Below are positions 18,569 to 27,638 of a DNA stretch of 64,000 bases, in pieces. The DNA is from Bacillota bacterium (GTDB lineage Bacteria; Bacillota; Clostridia; Clostridiales; Clostridiaceae). The notes under the pieces are model-generated. The model saw only the letters and a program-made list of their open reading frames with translations. It did no database searches and was not told where the DNA came from. Each line of letters begins with the position of its first letter. Within the stretch, counting starts at the first letter, position 1. The DNA lies in the NCBI GenBank assembly GCA_030706015.1, contig JAUZPI010000001.1:118319-182318 (forward strand), written 5' to 3'. Both the position numbers and the translations under genes were made by a program.

Positions 18569-19978
18569 TTAATGATCATTTTTTAAAATCTCCTTATTAC
18601 TTAGGGCAAATGGTATAGATAGCATAAAATAAGCGTAGTATCCAGCTTCCATTCTCAATGAGGAATTATAAAATACGATTACGCAACATAATACAGCAAA
18701 AATTTGGGTCATTATGCAATAATCCATAACTTGCTTATTAAGGTTTCTAATTTTAAACCCCAAACCAAAGATGACAATGAAAAATACTAAATAAATAATT
18801 AAACCTGACCAACCATTCTCTATTAGCATGAAAGCACTTGATAACCAAGTATAATGCAGTGTATCACCATATTCATTAAAAAATTTACTATTAAATATGG
18901 AGATTTGTGAGGTCTCCGCACTGCCCATTCCAAGCCCAAAAAGATACTTTAATTTATTATGATTTAAAAACATATTGCTAACAGTTTTAGTTGCGGTAAG
19001 CCTCCCCAAGTCTGTAGCACTTGAATAAGTGTTATTAGCTGCTATTATGTTTTTTACACTAAAATAATTTTTTGAGTGAGGAAAAATCTGGTAAAGGCAC
19101 TGTGTTCCCACATAAATCGAAAGAACGCACCCAAGTACCAGTAAAATTGTCTTTTTACTTGTTTTATTTAATATTACTACACATACTACAATAATAGCCA
19201 ACTCAACAAAAAACATTTTCAATTCGCTTAAAGCAGCTATATATACACTAGAAAAAACTACAGCCAGCATTAGTACAGCGGTTATTTTCTTATATAAAAA
19301 TTGAACTATTGTTACTATACATATAACACACATAAATATGTTTTCGAAAGCATTTACTCCTTTACTAGTTCCAAACACTCCCCCTAAATAATCTTGTTCT
19401 ATACCAAATTTAAAATATTGTACTGTAACAAACAAAGTGTTAAATATGGAAATCAACAGCAATACCTTAAATATGCCATCGATATCTTTTTTCTTTAACA
19501 AAACGACGCAGCCAAGAAAAAAAATATACATTCGAAAGTTATTCCTAACACCCCAGAAATACAGCGCAATAGATTGGCTATTAACTATGAACCCTGTAAT
19601 GGTAATCAAAAAAAGTGTAAGTATTACAAAACATGGCAACCATATATAACCTTTAATCTTTTTGCTTGGCAAATGAATTAAAGCTTCTACTAAAATTAGA
19701 AAAGTAAGTATATCTGTAATGTAGTTTGCGCTGCTTGGAAGGTGAAGACATGATATTCCAAACTTTACAATACTATTATAAATAATCTGTGCATATATCA
19801 GCCTAATGGGATGCTTATTAGGCTTAATTAAGATTAATAAGACGCCGCTTAATAAGATTCCTTCAGTCATGATTGCCTTCTTTGAATTTACCATTATAGA
19901 AATTAATAAACAAATTATTATACTGGCTAAGGCTATAAATTTAAACTTATCTATTGTATCAATACTTCTACTTCTCAT
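18569..19978 (-). CDS. Wzy-like polysaccharide polymerase (O-antigen ligase family)
   Basis: About 469 residues with roughly eleven to twelve hydrophobic segments, and a large loop near residues 310-380 (SATDLGRLTATK, FGLGMGSAE) as in O-antigen polymerase/ligase proteins. Predicted to join flipped repeat units at the outer membrane face. The ATG at 19978 is chosen because GTGGAG is ten bases upstream; an in-frame TTG 36 bases earlier has no good ribosome site. It is first in its operon, behind the promoter at 20081-20110. Confidence 0.8.
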   Translation of the reverse strand: MRSRSIDTIDKFKFIALASIIICLLISIMVNSKKAIMTEGILLSGVLLILIKPNKHPIRLIYAQIIYNSIVKFGISCLHLPSSANYITDILTFLILVEALIHLPSKKIKGYIWLPCFVILTLFLITITGFIVNSQSIALYFWGVRNNFRMYIFFLGCVVLLKKKDIDGIFKVLLLISIFNTLFVTVQYFKFGIEQDYLGGVFGTSKGVNAFENIFMCVICIVTIVQFLYKKITAVLMLAVVFSSVYIAALSELKMFFVELAIIVVCVVILNKTSKKTILLVLGCVLSIYVGTQCLYQIFPHSKNYFSVKNIIAANNTYSSATDLGRLTATKTVSNMFLNHNKLKYLFGLGMGSAETSQISIFNSKFFNEYGDTLHYTWLSSAFMLIENGWSGLIIYLVFFIVIFGLGFKIRNLNKQVMDYCIMTQIFAVLCCVIVFYNSSLRMEAGYYAYFMLSIPFALSNKEILKNDH

Positions 19979-20075
19979 AACTACATATCTCCACTCTTTA
20001 ATACTAAAAAACAATTCTCAAGTTTCTATTTCTGCAGCACCATTTATTCATATGTTTATATTTATATTTCCACCT

Positions 20076-20110
20076 GCCTAAATATATGAATAAATTATCA
20101 TTAATAACAA
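20076..20110 (-). promoter_or_regulatory. Promoter of the polymerase/GT2 unit
   Basis: On the minus strand TTGTTA (20105-20110) and TATATT (20081-20086) are 18 bases apart. The sequence around the -10 and downstream of it closely matches the wzz promoter (16178-16198), with one substitution over 21 bases, suggesting co-regulation of the two halves of the locus. Confidence 0.6.
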
Positions 20111-20161
20111 TTTGTCCACTTATTTATTACGTAATTTGTGATATAAACAACTTTATAAAAA

Positions 20162-20217
20162 TAAAAAAGAACCCATATAGGTAAAATTTGGTTGAAACTA
20201 TACCTATATGGGTTCTT
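20162..20217 (-). terminator. Strong terminator after the AraC-family regulator
   Basis: A perfect 17-bp inverted repeat (20167-20183 with 20201-20217) and a 17-base loop are followed on the minus strand by six T. It isolates the regulator from the polysaccharide promoters. Confidence 0.9.
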
Positions 20218-20247
20218 ATTATCAAAATAATGTGGACAATCTTAAAT

Positions 20248-21168
20248 TTATGCCATTCTTACGTCTAACCCTCTCTTGTCAAAAGAAGGAGGATATCCTT
20301 TTAACTTCTTATATACTTTATCAAAATAACTAACACTAGAAAAGCCAACTAAATTTGAAATCTCAGTAATAGACTTATCCGTGGAATTCAAGAGTATTTC
20401 TGCTTGAGAACATCTATAATAATTTAAATATTCAAAAAAAGTTTTTCCCATGTTCTTTTTAAAAAATCTACAAAAATAATTAGGTGTTAAATTAACTACA
20501 GAGCATATATCCTCTATGGAAATTTCATCACTATAGTTTCCATTTATATAATCTATTATGGTGTTAAGCCTTTTCAAATCCTCTTTTTTAATAGCTAAAT
20601 CTCCATTAGAACTTGTACTATATCTTTTGGAATGGTTTTGTACATTGCCTAAAAGTTCATATATTAATCCAATAATCATTAAGGTATACCCCTCTGGCTT
20701 TTCTCTGTAGAACTTTAAAACTTTATCTATACAATTTGTTATATAACTATATATATATTCGGTTTTCTTTATCCACTTTCCCTCTAGTTCTTTTGGAAAA
20801 ATATCCTCATGATAATCTTTTATTTGGTGAATTGTCATAGGATCAATATTTAATACAATGTGCCTGCACTCTCCAGAAAGATAATGTATTTCATTACTTC
20901 CTATAAGCATTATATTACCTTTTTCCAAACTAATATATTGATTGTTTACCTGCATATTAGCGACACCTTCTACGACATAAATAATTTCCATATAGGAGTG
21001 ATAGTGTGGAACTGAGGATGGAAAATTACAAACCTCATTTTCAATATCTTTTCCAAAGCCAGAAAAGCTTTCTACTTTAACAACATTATATTTATCTATG
21101 GATATATCGTATATTCTCAGTGGAATATAGTCATTTCCTATGTTTTTATTCTCTCTATATGCTCTCAT
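20248..21168 (-). CDS. AraC-family transcriptional regulator with cupin sensor domain
   Basis: This 306-residue regulator has an N-terminal cupin-like domain (PHYHSYMEIIYVVEGVANMQ, residues 50-75) and a C-terminal double helix-turn-helix (SIEDICSVVNLTPNYFCRFF and SITEISNLVGFSSVSYFDKV). Such proteins bind a sugar or other small ligand and activate nearby genes. It faces away from the genes to its right and ends just before the polysaccharide locus, but it is insulated from it by a strong terminator. The regulated genes are unknown. GGGGGC lies eight bases before the ATG. Confidence 0.87.
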   Translation of the reverse strand: MRAYRENKNIGNDYIPLRIYDISIDKYNVVKVESFSGFGKDIENEVCNFPSSVPHYHSYMEIIYVVEGVANMQVNNQYISLEKGNIMLIGSNEIHYLSGECRHIVLNIDPMTIHQIKDYHEDIFPKELEGKWIKKTEYIYSYITNCIDKVLKFYREKPEGYTLMIIGLIYELLGNVQNHSKRYSTSSNGDLAIKKEDLKRLNTIIDYINGNYSDEISIEDICSVVNLTPNYFCRFFKKNMGKTFFEYLNYYRCSQAEILLNSTDKSITEISNLVGFSSVSYFDKVYKKLKGYPPSFDKRGLDVRMA

Positions 21169-21195
21169 AATCTTGCCCCCAAATGATAAAGTCTA

Positions 21196-21366
21196 TTAGA
21201 TAAATCCTGCACTGCTTAATATAAATAAATTAAAAAACATTACTATCTTACCAATAGAAAAATTAATTCTTTTGTCTAAAATTATTGCGATAATCTCTGT
21301 TCCATCTAAGGAACCACCCTTCCTAATTATTAATCCAACCCCAGCCCCTAGTATTATTCCGCCCAT
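21196..21366 (-). pseudogene. Remnant of a YitT-family membrane protein gene
   Basis: A short open stretch of 56 codons reads GGIILGAGVGLIIRKGGSLD then GTEIIAIILDKRINFSIGKI, which is the conserved core of YitT/DUF161 membrane proteins (usually about 280 residues). Both the N-terminal helices and the C-terminal domain are missing, it stops early with TAA, and no ribosome site precedes the ATG. I read it as a decayed gene fragment left beside the regulator. Confidence 0.7.
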
Positions 21367-21693
21367 TTAATTCTGCTATATTATCATATTAATATAAGTA
21401 AACATATAAATCAAACACTTATTCAGATTATTCTGACTTTTACTTTACTTTTATTAAATAAAATGCAAAATTAATAACAAACTGGATTCATCACCTTTTA
21501 TATTTCTTTCACAAGAATATTATTTTTAACTCTTACCTATTGCGTTTCAAATTATTTGTTATCCTCAATCTCCGAATCTTACATTGAAAAAGATAAAATA
21601 GTACAAATTTAGGATAAAATATGTATTTATTATATCCCTTTTTTTGCCTACAATAAATGTATTAATATTATTAATATCAAGGGGATGAAAGTA

Positions 21694-22509
21694 ATGAATA
21701 AAAAAGAAATCATAGAGCAGATCATTAAGAAATTTACTAAATTTGAACAAGTGGTTGGAATAACTTTGGCTGGTTCAACTGCCTTCAATACAGAGGATAA
21801 TAATTCTGATATTGATATAGACGTATATATCACAAAAGAAATCCCTCCACACTACAGAGAAGAAATTGCAAAAGAATTCGCTGATTATATGGAAATTGAC
21901 AATCAATTTTGGGGTCCTGGAGATGAATGGAAGTTAAAGGGGTCGGAGATAGGAATAGATATTATATATCTGGATATAAAGTGGATAAAAGATTATTTAG
22001 AAGGAGTACTGGATAAATGTGACGCTTCGGTTGGCTATACAACCTGCTTTTGGCATAATGTAGTTGATTCAAAAGTAGTTTATGACAAACATGGAGAACT
22101 TTCTATGATTCAGGAAAAATATAAAAGATCATATCCAATTGAGCTAAAGAAAAATATTATAGCTAAAAACTATCCTATTCTGCGAAAAAATATGTCTTCT
22201 TATTATTACCAAATCGAAAAAGCCATAAAAAGAGATGATGTGGTCAGTGTAAATCATAGAACTTCTGCAATGCTGGCTAGTTATTTTGATATTATTTTTG
22301 CAGTTAATGAAATTAGACATCCTGGAGAAAAGAAACTATTAAGATTTATTGATAACAACTGTAGTAAGCTTCCTGTTAATATGGAGAAAAATATAAGGAA
22401 TATACTATTAAAATGTTCTTGCGCTGAAATTGGAATACTAGAAGAAATCAAAGAACTTGTTGATAATTTAGATAAGCTCCTCATTAGTGAAAACCTGTTA
22501 ACTTTTTAA
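21694..22509 (+). CDS. Nucleotidyltransferase-fold protein
   Basis: This 271-residue protein has the Pol-beta-type minimal nucleotidyltransferase motif: GSTAFN followed by NNSDIDIDVYI near residue 40, giving the G-S...D-x-D metal-binding pattern. The rest is helical, with a DUF4037-like layout. Related proteins include aminoglycoside nucleotidyltransferases, but specificity cannot be judged. The second ATG (21694) is preferred, since GGGG lies nine bases before it and touches the first ATG at 21685. It is monocistronic, with its own terminator. Confidence 0.75.
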   Translation: MNKKEIIEQIIKKFTKFEQVVGITLAGSTAFNTEDNNSDIDIDVYITKEIPPHYREEIAKEFADYMEIDNQFWGPGDEWKLKGSEIGIDIIYLDIKWIKDYLEGVLDKCDASVGYTTCFWHNVVDSKVVYDKHGELSMIQEKYKRSYPIELKKNIIAKNYPILRKNMSSYYYQIEKAIKRDDVVSVNHRTSAMLASYFDIIFAVNEIRHPGEKKLLRFIDNNCSKLPVNMEKNIRNILLKCSCAEIGILEEIKELVDNLDKLLISENLLTF

Positions 22510-22540
22510 GCTGCAAATATATAGTACAAACTAAACCAAT

Positions 22541-22592
22541 AAACTGTAGTTAAATTTGTAACTTATACAAAGCTAACTACAGTTTCTTTTTA
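22541..22592 (+). terminator. Terminator of the nucleotidyltransferase gene
   Basis: A perfect 12-bp stem AAACTGTAGTTA/TAACTACAGTTT is followed on the plus strand by CTTTTTATT. Confidence 0.85.
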
Positions 22593-22620
22593 TTAAATGT
22601 TTAATTTATCATGTATTCTT

Positions 22621-23826
22621 CTATCCAACTACATCATTATATAAATTTTTTATTTTGTTCTCTAAAGCTTTTACAGAAAACTCCTCAATAATCCTTCTTC
22701 TTCCCTTCTCTCCCATGGCTAATCTAACATCTTCGTTATTTATTAAATATTCCAATGCGCTGGTTAAGTCTTCAATAAATGTATCAAAGCTTTTAGGCTC
22801 AATCTTTATGCCACAATCCTTATTTACACTAAAGGCTGGTCCTCCATAATTTGTTGTGACAATTGGCAGCTCACAAGACATTGCCTCTAGGATTACTGTA
22901 CCACCCGGTTCTCTTAGAGTTGGAAGGCAGAATATATGGGAATTTTGCATATATTCTGGGATTTTATCATGACTTACAGCTCCAATGCAGTTAACGCACT
23001 CATCTAATGAATTCTTTTTAATGAACCTTTCTATTTCCGAATATCTCTTTCCACTTCCTAGCATATCCAATCTTATATTGAAATAACCTTTATTCCTTAA
23101 ATTCTTAAAAGCCTCTAGCAGAAGCATGCATCCCTTTTCAAGCTCTAATCTACCGCAATATAATATAACTATTTTGTTAGAATTATCCCTTATCTTAGGA
23201 TAGAATATCTCAGTATCAACTGTAGTATCAAATAATACTGTTGTCTTATGTATACATTCCAGGGGTAATTGCTGCGATAAATGTTGGGTTCCGATAATAA
23301 CTTTTTTCGAATTAACATAATAATTTCTCCAGCTGCTAAAAAGCTTAATATAATTATAATATGCATCTCTTAAAATATTTTTTATGCTCTGGTATCTTTT
23401 GAAGCCATCAGGTAATAGCAACGCTCCTCCCAAAGGCCCTATTACAACAGGGATACCCAATTTGTACAAATCATTAAATGAATGAATTCCCGCTGGGTTT
23501 AAGCAATGTATTAATTTAATTTTATCAATAGAAAGCTTTCTTTTCAAAATATCATTTTTGGTCTTACTGATAAATATTAAATTTAGAACATTATAAAGCT
23601 TTAGCTTTCTTAAGATACGACATAAAATTCCCTTCAGCTCTATAAAATTGTAATTAACATTCTCCAAGGGGCATTTTAATAAAGCATTTTTGTGTTTACT
23701 ATCTGTAACAAGTTCAACATAATAATACTTGGATATAATTTTTACCCATTTATATGCAACCCCCGCTTCAGAGCCTAATAATGGATTTATATCGTATGCA
23801 AATATCATTATTTTTTTTAATTCCAT
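22621..23826 (-). CDS. Family 4 glycosyltransferase (stand-alone)
   Basis: The protein has 401 residues and a GT-B fold. The N-terminal YDINPLLGSEAGVAYKWVKI is the glycine-rich acceptor loop, and the C-terminal LPTLREPGGTVILEAMSCEL holds the E-x7-E donor motif. The ATG at 23826 is used because GGGGTGGG is just upstream; an ATG 15 bases earlier has no ribosome site. It is separated from the main polysaccharide locus by about 2.6 kb and is not in an operon. It may modify the same polymer or another surface glycan. Confidence 0.85.
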   Translation of the reverse strand: MELKKIMIFAYDINPLLGSEAGVAYKWVKIISKYYYVELVTDSKHKNALLKCPLENVNYNFIELKGILCRILRKLKLYNVLNLIFISKTKNDILKRKLSIDKIKLIHCLNPAGIHSFNDLYKLGIPVVIGPLGGALLLPDGFKRYQSIKNILRDAYYNYIKLFSSWRNYYVNSKKVIIGTQHLSQQLPLECIHKTTVLFDTTVDTEIFYPKIRDNSNKIVILYCGRLELEKGCMLLLEAFKNLRNKGYFNIRLDMLGSGKRYSEIERFIKKNSLDECVNCIGAVSHDKIPEYMQNSHIFCLPTLREPGGTVILEAMSCELPIVTTNYGGPAFSVNKDCGIKIEPKSFDTFIEDLTSALEYLINNEDVRLAMGEKGRRRIIEEFSVKALENKIKNLYNDVVG

Positions 23827-23841
23827 AACAACCCACCCCAT

Positions 23842-24214
23842 ATATTACTTGTTTTATATTGTCATTTTAGCTATTAACGTACTTATATAGTATGCAGCAA
23901 CTCCATAGAATATTTCCATGAATAGCAAAATCAGTCACAGCAGCTAAATAAAAGACCCCTTTTTATATATTAAAATTAAATGGTTAAGCTATTATATAAG
24001 TTTATCTTAGTGAAATAAGGTATTACCACATGTTATTTCTTACAAGGCTTGCCCATGAGATTAAGCTTCCATACATATGAATACTGAATATTACATTTTT
24101 GTTGAAATGAATTTTATTACCACATATTTATATTTAACAGCAAAAAACACACCAAAAAATTAGGTGTGCCTTTTCTCTGAATAATCGGGTAATTTATTAT
24201 TAATGATTAGGATC
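23842..24214. other. Intergenic region between GT4 and chemoreceptor genes
   Basis: These 373 bases hold the terminator at 24142-24170 and presumably the promoter of the minus-strand glycosyltransferase near its left end. I see no convincing gene, RNA motif or repeat in the rest. Confidence 0.5.
24142..24170 (-). terminator. Terminator of the chemoreceptor gene
   Basis: On the minus strand a short stem CACACC/GGTGTG with an A/T loop is followed by TTTTTTG. It lies 45 bases beyond the chemoreceptor stop. Confidence 0.75.
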
Positions 24215-25369
24215 TTAAATATTGCTTGAGAGTTGACTTAATTCTTCTGACATTACTGTCATTTCTTCAATACTGGCAGTAATTTCTTGAGTGGCAGCAG
24301 ACTGTTCTTGACTGGCTTCTAGATTAATGGTGCTCATTTTTATAGCTTTATCAACCTTTTCTGTTATATGATTCGTTAGTTCTCTAATTTTAGGTACAGT
24401 GTTCTTGGATTCCTCTGATAATTTTCTTATCTCTGCTGCAACTACATTAAAACCACGACCTATCTCTCCAGCTCTTGCAGCTTCTATGGAAGCATTCAAC
24501 CCCAGCATCTTAGTTTGGTCAGCAATTTCTTTAATTAGCTGTGACAGTTCATTAATACTTTCAGATAATTTATGAATCTCTCTAATGTTTGCATTTAGTT
24601 CCTTTTCATTATTGTGAATCTCAGATGCAGCAACTGCTAACTGCTCTACAGCTGCTGAAACCCCATTTAATCCGCTGTCAAGATTAGTAGATACACTTCT
24701 AAGCTGTGCAGCTGCTCCCTTAGGCAAAACAATTCCCATTGTTCCTACTATTTCATCCGCATTATCTTCATCCAATAAAGGACAACACAATACCATTATG
24801 GGCATCTCACCCCAACTTCCTGCTTCAATCTCAGTAGTGTTAACTTGTTTATTTCTTATTGTCTTCCAAGCTATATCACTTTCCTCTAACTCATATCCAA
24901 GAGTAAAATCTTCAATATCAAATTTTTTTGACCCTTGTCTAGCTATACACTTGTTTAAATCAGTAACATAGAGGAATACCCCTTCAGGAAACATGTTAGC
25001 TAAAATTGGTGCAAATTTATCAAATGCAAAGGCTATAGGATGCAAACGAGGAAAAAGTATGGTTACAGCTCCTGTTACTTCGTTTGCCTCATTCACAACA
25101 GGTATTGATGTTGCAGAAAACCGTATTCCATAAACTGTTCTCGATATTTTCATATTTGTAGTTTTCTTTTGTTTAATTGCTTGATATGTACAGCTTTCAG
25201 GACTAATAGCCTTCCCCACCTTAAGCGCTTCTATGTCTAAACCTTCCGAAGCTGTACTCCAGGTTATAATATTATCTTCAACTATAAAATACATGGCTCC
25301 ACCAAGAATTTGATTGACCTGAAGTTCAGCAAAAATCTTAAATAATTTTACATCTGACTGTGATATCAA
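24215..25369 (-). CDS. Soluble methyl-accepting chemotaxis protein
   Basis: This 384-residue protein has no membrane helix. Residues 1-220 form an N-terminal sensory part with two PAS/Cache-like halves (GAVTILFPRLHPIAFAF; LCCPLLDEDN). Residues 240-384 form a short MCP signalling domain with the conserved hairpin tip in KEIADQTKMLGLNASIEAAR. It should form part of a cytoplasmic or membrane-associated chemoreceptor array and signal to CheA. The start is TTG, with GGAG eight bases upstream. The ligand is unknown; no che genes are nearby. Confidence 0.85.
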   Translation of the reverse strand: MISQSDVKLFKIFAELQVNQILGGAMYFIVEDNIITWSTASEGLDIEALKVGKAISPESCTYQAIKQKKTTNMKISRTVYGIRFSATSIPVVNEANEVTGAVTILFPRLHPIAFAFDKFAPILANMFPEGVFLYVTDLNKCIARQGSKKFDIEDFTLGYELEESDIAWKTIRNKQVNTTEIEAGSWGEMPIMVLCCPLLDEDNADEIVGTMGIVLPKGAAAQLRSVSTNLDSGLNGVSAAVEQLAVAASEIHNNEKELNANIREIHKLSESINELSQLIKEIADQTKMLGLNASIEAARAGEIGRGFNVVAAEIRKLSEESKNTVPKIRELTNHITEKVDKAIKMSTINLEASQEQSAATQEITASIEEMTVMSEELSQLSSNI

Positions 25370-25643
25370 ATTATCATCTCCTATTCTATATTATATACTT
25401 TTTAACATAATTTTACCACAATAGACATATTACATCAATATATTCCAGTATTCAAGGTTTTACAGACATTTTAATGTATTTATCGACAAAAATCACTTTT
25501 GTAGTTAATTCCAAACCTTACATTTTCTCTACTGATATATTATCCTTTAAGGACCACGGGAATATCCCGTGGCATTAGTTGTTTAAAAATATCAAGATTA
25601 GACTAAGGTTTATAATCTATTTTCTTCCTGACTAATAATATTA

Positions 25644-26081
25644 TTATACTTCTTGAGTTATCTTAATTTCTGATATTTGAGCAACTTCTGTAGTTGCAAA
25701 GAGTGCGAGGGCAGAGACAATTATCCTGATTACAGCTACAAAAAGAAATATTCTATACGGCTCAAGTTCATTTTGTTCTAAATTTTGTTGGGATTTTTGA
25801 ATGAATCTCTTATATGCCACATCTCCTGCTACAATCAAACCTATTAAAATTAGCTTACCAGCTGCAACTGAAAGTTGTGATGGTGTAGGAGAAGCTTCTA
25901 TATTAATGTTATTTAAGCTACCTACCAATATCCTCTTTGTTAACAAACTAGACATCAATGTTAATATTAACGCTGGGACAAAAATTAAAATTGATAAAAT
26001 AGTCTCATTGGTTAACTGAATATCTTGAAAAATAGTACTCTTTTCACTTTCATCTGCATTGTCATCCTCAGTTTTATTCAT
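25644..26081 (-). CDS. Hypothetical membrane protein, three helices
   Basis: The 145-residue protein has an acidic N-terminus (MNKTEDDNADESEKS) and three predicted helices: SILIFVPALILTLMSSLL, KLILIGLIVAGDVAY and RIFLFVAVIRIIVSALALFA. I do not recognise a family. RBS GGGTGATG precedes the ATG. It stands alone between the chemoreceptor and the divergent TetR operon; nothing in context fixes its role. Confidence 0.6.
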   Translation of the reverse strand: MNKTEDDNADESEKSTIFQDIQLTNETILSILIFVPALILTLMSSLLTKRILVGSLNNINIEASPTPSQLSVAAGKLILIGLIVAGDVAYKRFIQKSQQNLEQNELEPYRIFLFVAVIRIIVSALALFATTEVAQISEIKITQEV

Positions 26082-26186
26082 TTAATCATCACCCTATTTT
26101 ATTATATTCCATAGAAATGTTTATGAAACATCACATATCTCAAATAATCATATTATATTCTCAAACCATTTAAATTCTAACATATA

Positions 26187-26251
26187 TTGACTTTCAAAAA
26201 TCAAACCACTATAATATGACTCAAGAGTCATATTACTATCAAGTCATATTA
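26187..26251 (+). promoter_or_regulatory. Promoter and operator of the TetR-ABC operon
   Basis: TTGACT (26187-26192) and TATAAT (26210-26215) are 17 bases apart, a near-consensus sigma-A promoter. A 12-bp-arm palindrome with a central axis at 26223/26224 (26212-26235, arms TAATATGACTCA / TGAGTCATATTA as overlapping halves) covers the -10, and a third half-site AGTCATATTA lies at 26242-26251. The layout predicts that the first gene's TetR protein represses its own operon. Confidence 0.8.
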
Positions 26252-26293
26252 TATATTTTAGTTTATTAGCTGCAAATTTCAAGGAGTGATATT

Positions 26294-26938
26294 ATGCCAA
26301 AGGAAACGTTTTTTAATCTTAACGAAGAAAAACAAGAGAAGGTGATGAGAGCTGCCATCAATGAATTTATATTGCATGGCTTCGAAAAAGCAAATATAGG
26401 TATCATAGCTAAAAATGCTGGTGTTGCCAAAGGCAGCATGTACCAATATTTTGAAAACAAAAGAGAACTGTTTTTATTTGCTGTTAGATGGTCCTTAGAG
26501 TTTATAACGAAAAAATATAACAACTACATAGAATTCACCAATAAGGAGATGAATTTTTTCGATTATTTTTATCAGAATTCCAAAGAAATATGGGTTCAAT
26601 TAAGAGATGAGCGAGATCTTGTTATTTTTATACAAGATGTATTTCTAGGCAAATATCCTGGAGTAACGGATGAATCAATAGCTTACATGATGAAGGTTTC
26701 AGATGATTATTTGATTAAGCTTATACAGGAGGGTAAGGATAATGGCTCCATCAGAAAGGATATAGACAATAATCTGCTATCACTATTTATGACTGGAGCT
26801 TCCTTAAAATTTAAAGAATACATGATGAATAAAGCAAGGGCCAAAGGAGAAGATATCATGGATGAAGACTTCGAAGCCTTTGAAAATGAAATTAAAACTA
26901 TGATGGATTTACTTAAAAATGGAATGGGGGCAAAATAG
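26294..26938 (+). CDS. TetR/AcrR-family repressor of the export operon
   Basis: This 214-residue protein has an N-terminal helix-turn-helix (NIGIIAKNAGVAKGSMYQYF with ENKRELF following, residues 30-60) and a helical ligand/dimer domain. It starts an operon with an ABC ATPase and an FtsX-type permease: the ATPase ATG is one base after its stop codon. The palindrome over the promoter is its likely target, with transporter substrates as plausible inducers. Confidence 0.88.
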   Translation: MPKETFFNLNEEKQEKVMRAAINEFILHGFEKANIGIIAKNAGVAKGSMYQYFENKRELFLFAVRWSLEFITKKYNNYIEFTNKEMNFFDYFYQNSKEIWVQLRDERDLVIFIQDVFLGKYPGVTDESIAYMMKVSDDYLIKLIQEGKDNGSIRKDIDNNLLSLFMTGASLKFKEYMMNKARAKGEDIMDEDFEAFENEIKTMMDLLKNGMGAK

Positions 26939-26939
26939 T

Positions 26940-27638
26940 ATGTTTATTAAAGTCGAGAATCTAAAAAAGAGCTATACCACAGGAGAAGTTAAAACTCAGG
27001 TATTAAAAGGCGTTAACATGGCTTTAGAAAAAGGTGAAATAGGAGTTATTTTAGGACCATCAGGTTCTGGTAAGTCTACCCTGCTTAACGTTATTGGCGG
27101 AATTGATAGAAGTGACTCCGGTGAAGTATTAGTAGATAATATCCAGGTTACTAAGCTTAGTGACAAACAACTTACTGATTACAGAAGAGATAACGTAGGC
27201 TTCATATTTCAATTTTACAATCTAATACCTAACCTTACTGTTGGAGAAAATATTGAAGTAGTTTCAAATATCAGTAAATCTCCTTTAAATACAGATGATA
27301 TATTAAAGGCAGTTGGTATGTATGATAAAAAGCATAGATTTCCAAAGGAATTAAGCGGTGGTGAACAGCAAAGGGTATCTATTGCAAGAGCTATAGTTAA
27401 AAATCCAAAGCTGCTTTTATGTGATGAACCGACTGGAGCACTTGATTTTGCCACTTCTAGAGAAATACTAAAGCTGTTACAGCAAATTAATAAAGATTAT
27501 GGCACTACTATACTAATGATTACACACAATAGCGCTATAAGCGCAATGGCAAATAGAGTTTACAGAGTGAGAAGCGGCGAAATTGTAGAACAAGTGATAA
27601 ATAAAACAATTATGCCTGCAGAAAGGATTGAGTGGTAA
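26940..27638 (+). CDS. ABC transporter ATP-binding protein (MacB/LolD type)
   Basis: The 232-residue ATPase has Walker A GPSGSGKST, Q-loop FIFQFYNLIPNLTV, signature LSGGEQQRVSIARA, Walker B LLLCDEPTGALD and the switch histidine in ITHN. The subfamily drives FtsX-like permeases for export of peptides, antibiotics or lipids. The ATG at 26940 follows GGGGG of the TetR gene's end; an upstream in-frame start would overlap TetR. Its stop overlaps the permease start (TAATG). Confidence 0.92.
   Translation: MFIKVENLKKSYTTGEVKTQVLKGVNMALEKGEIGVILGPSGSGKSTLLNVIGGIDRSDSGEVLVDNIQVTKLSDKQLTDYRRDNVGFIFQFYNLIPNLTVGENIEVVSNISKSPLNTDDILKAVGMYDKKHRFPKELSGGEQQRVSIARAIVKNPKLLLCDEPTGALDFATSREILKLLQQINKDYGTTILMITHNSAISAMANRVYRVRSGEIVEQVINKTIMPAERIEW

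Noticed and set aside
23854..23919. Twenty-one-codon hydrophobic frame on the minus strand
   Set aside because: No ribosome site and no recognisable family; likely chance.
25554..25572. Perfect CCACGGG/CCCGTGG hairpin between the chemoreceptor and hypothetical gene
   Set aside because: No T-run follows on either strand and no gene end is close enough, so it was not listed as a terminator.
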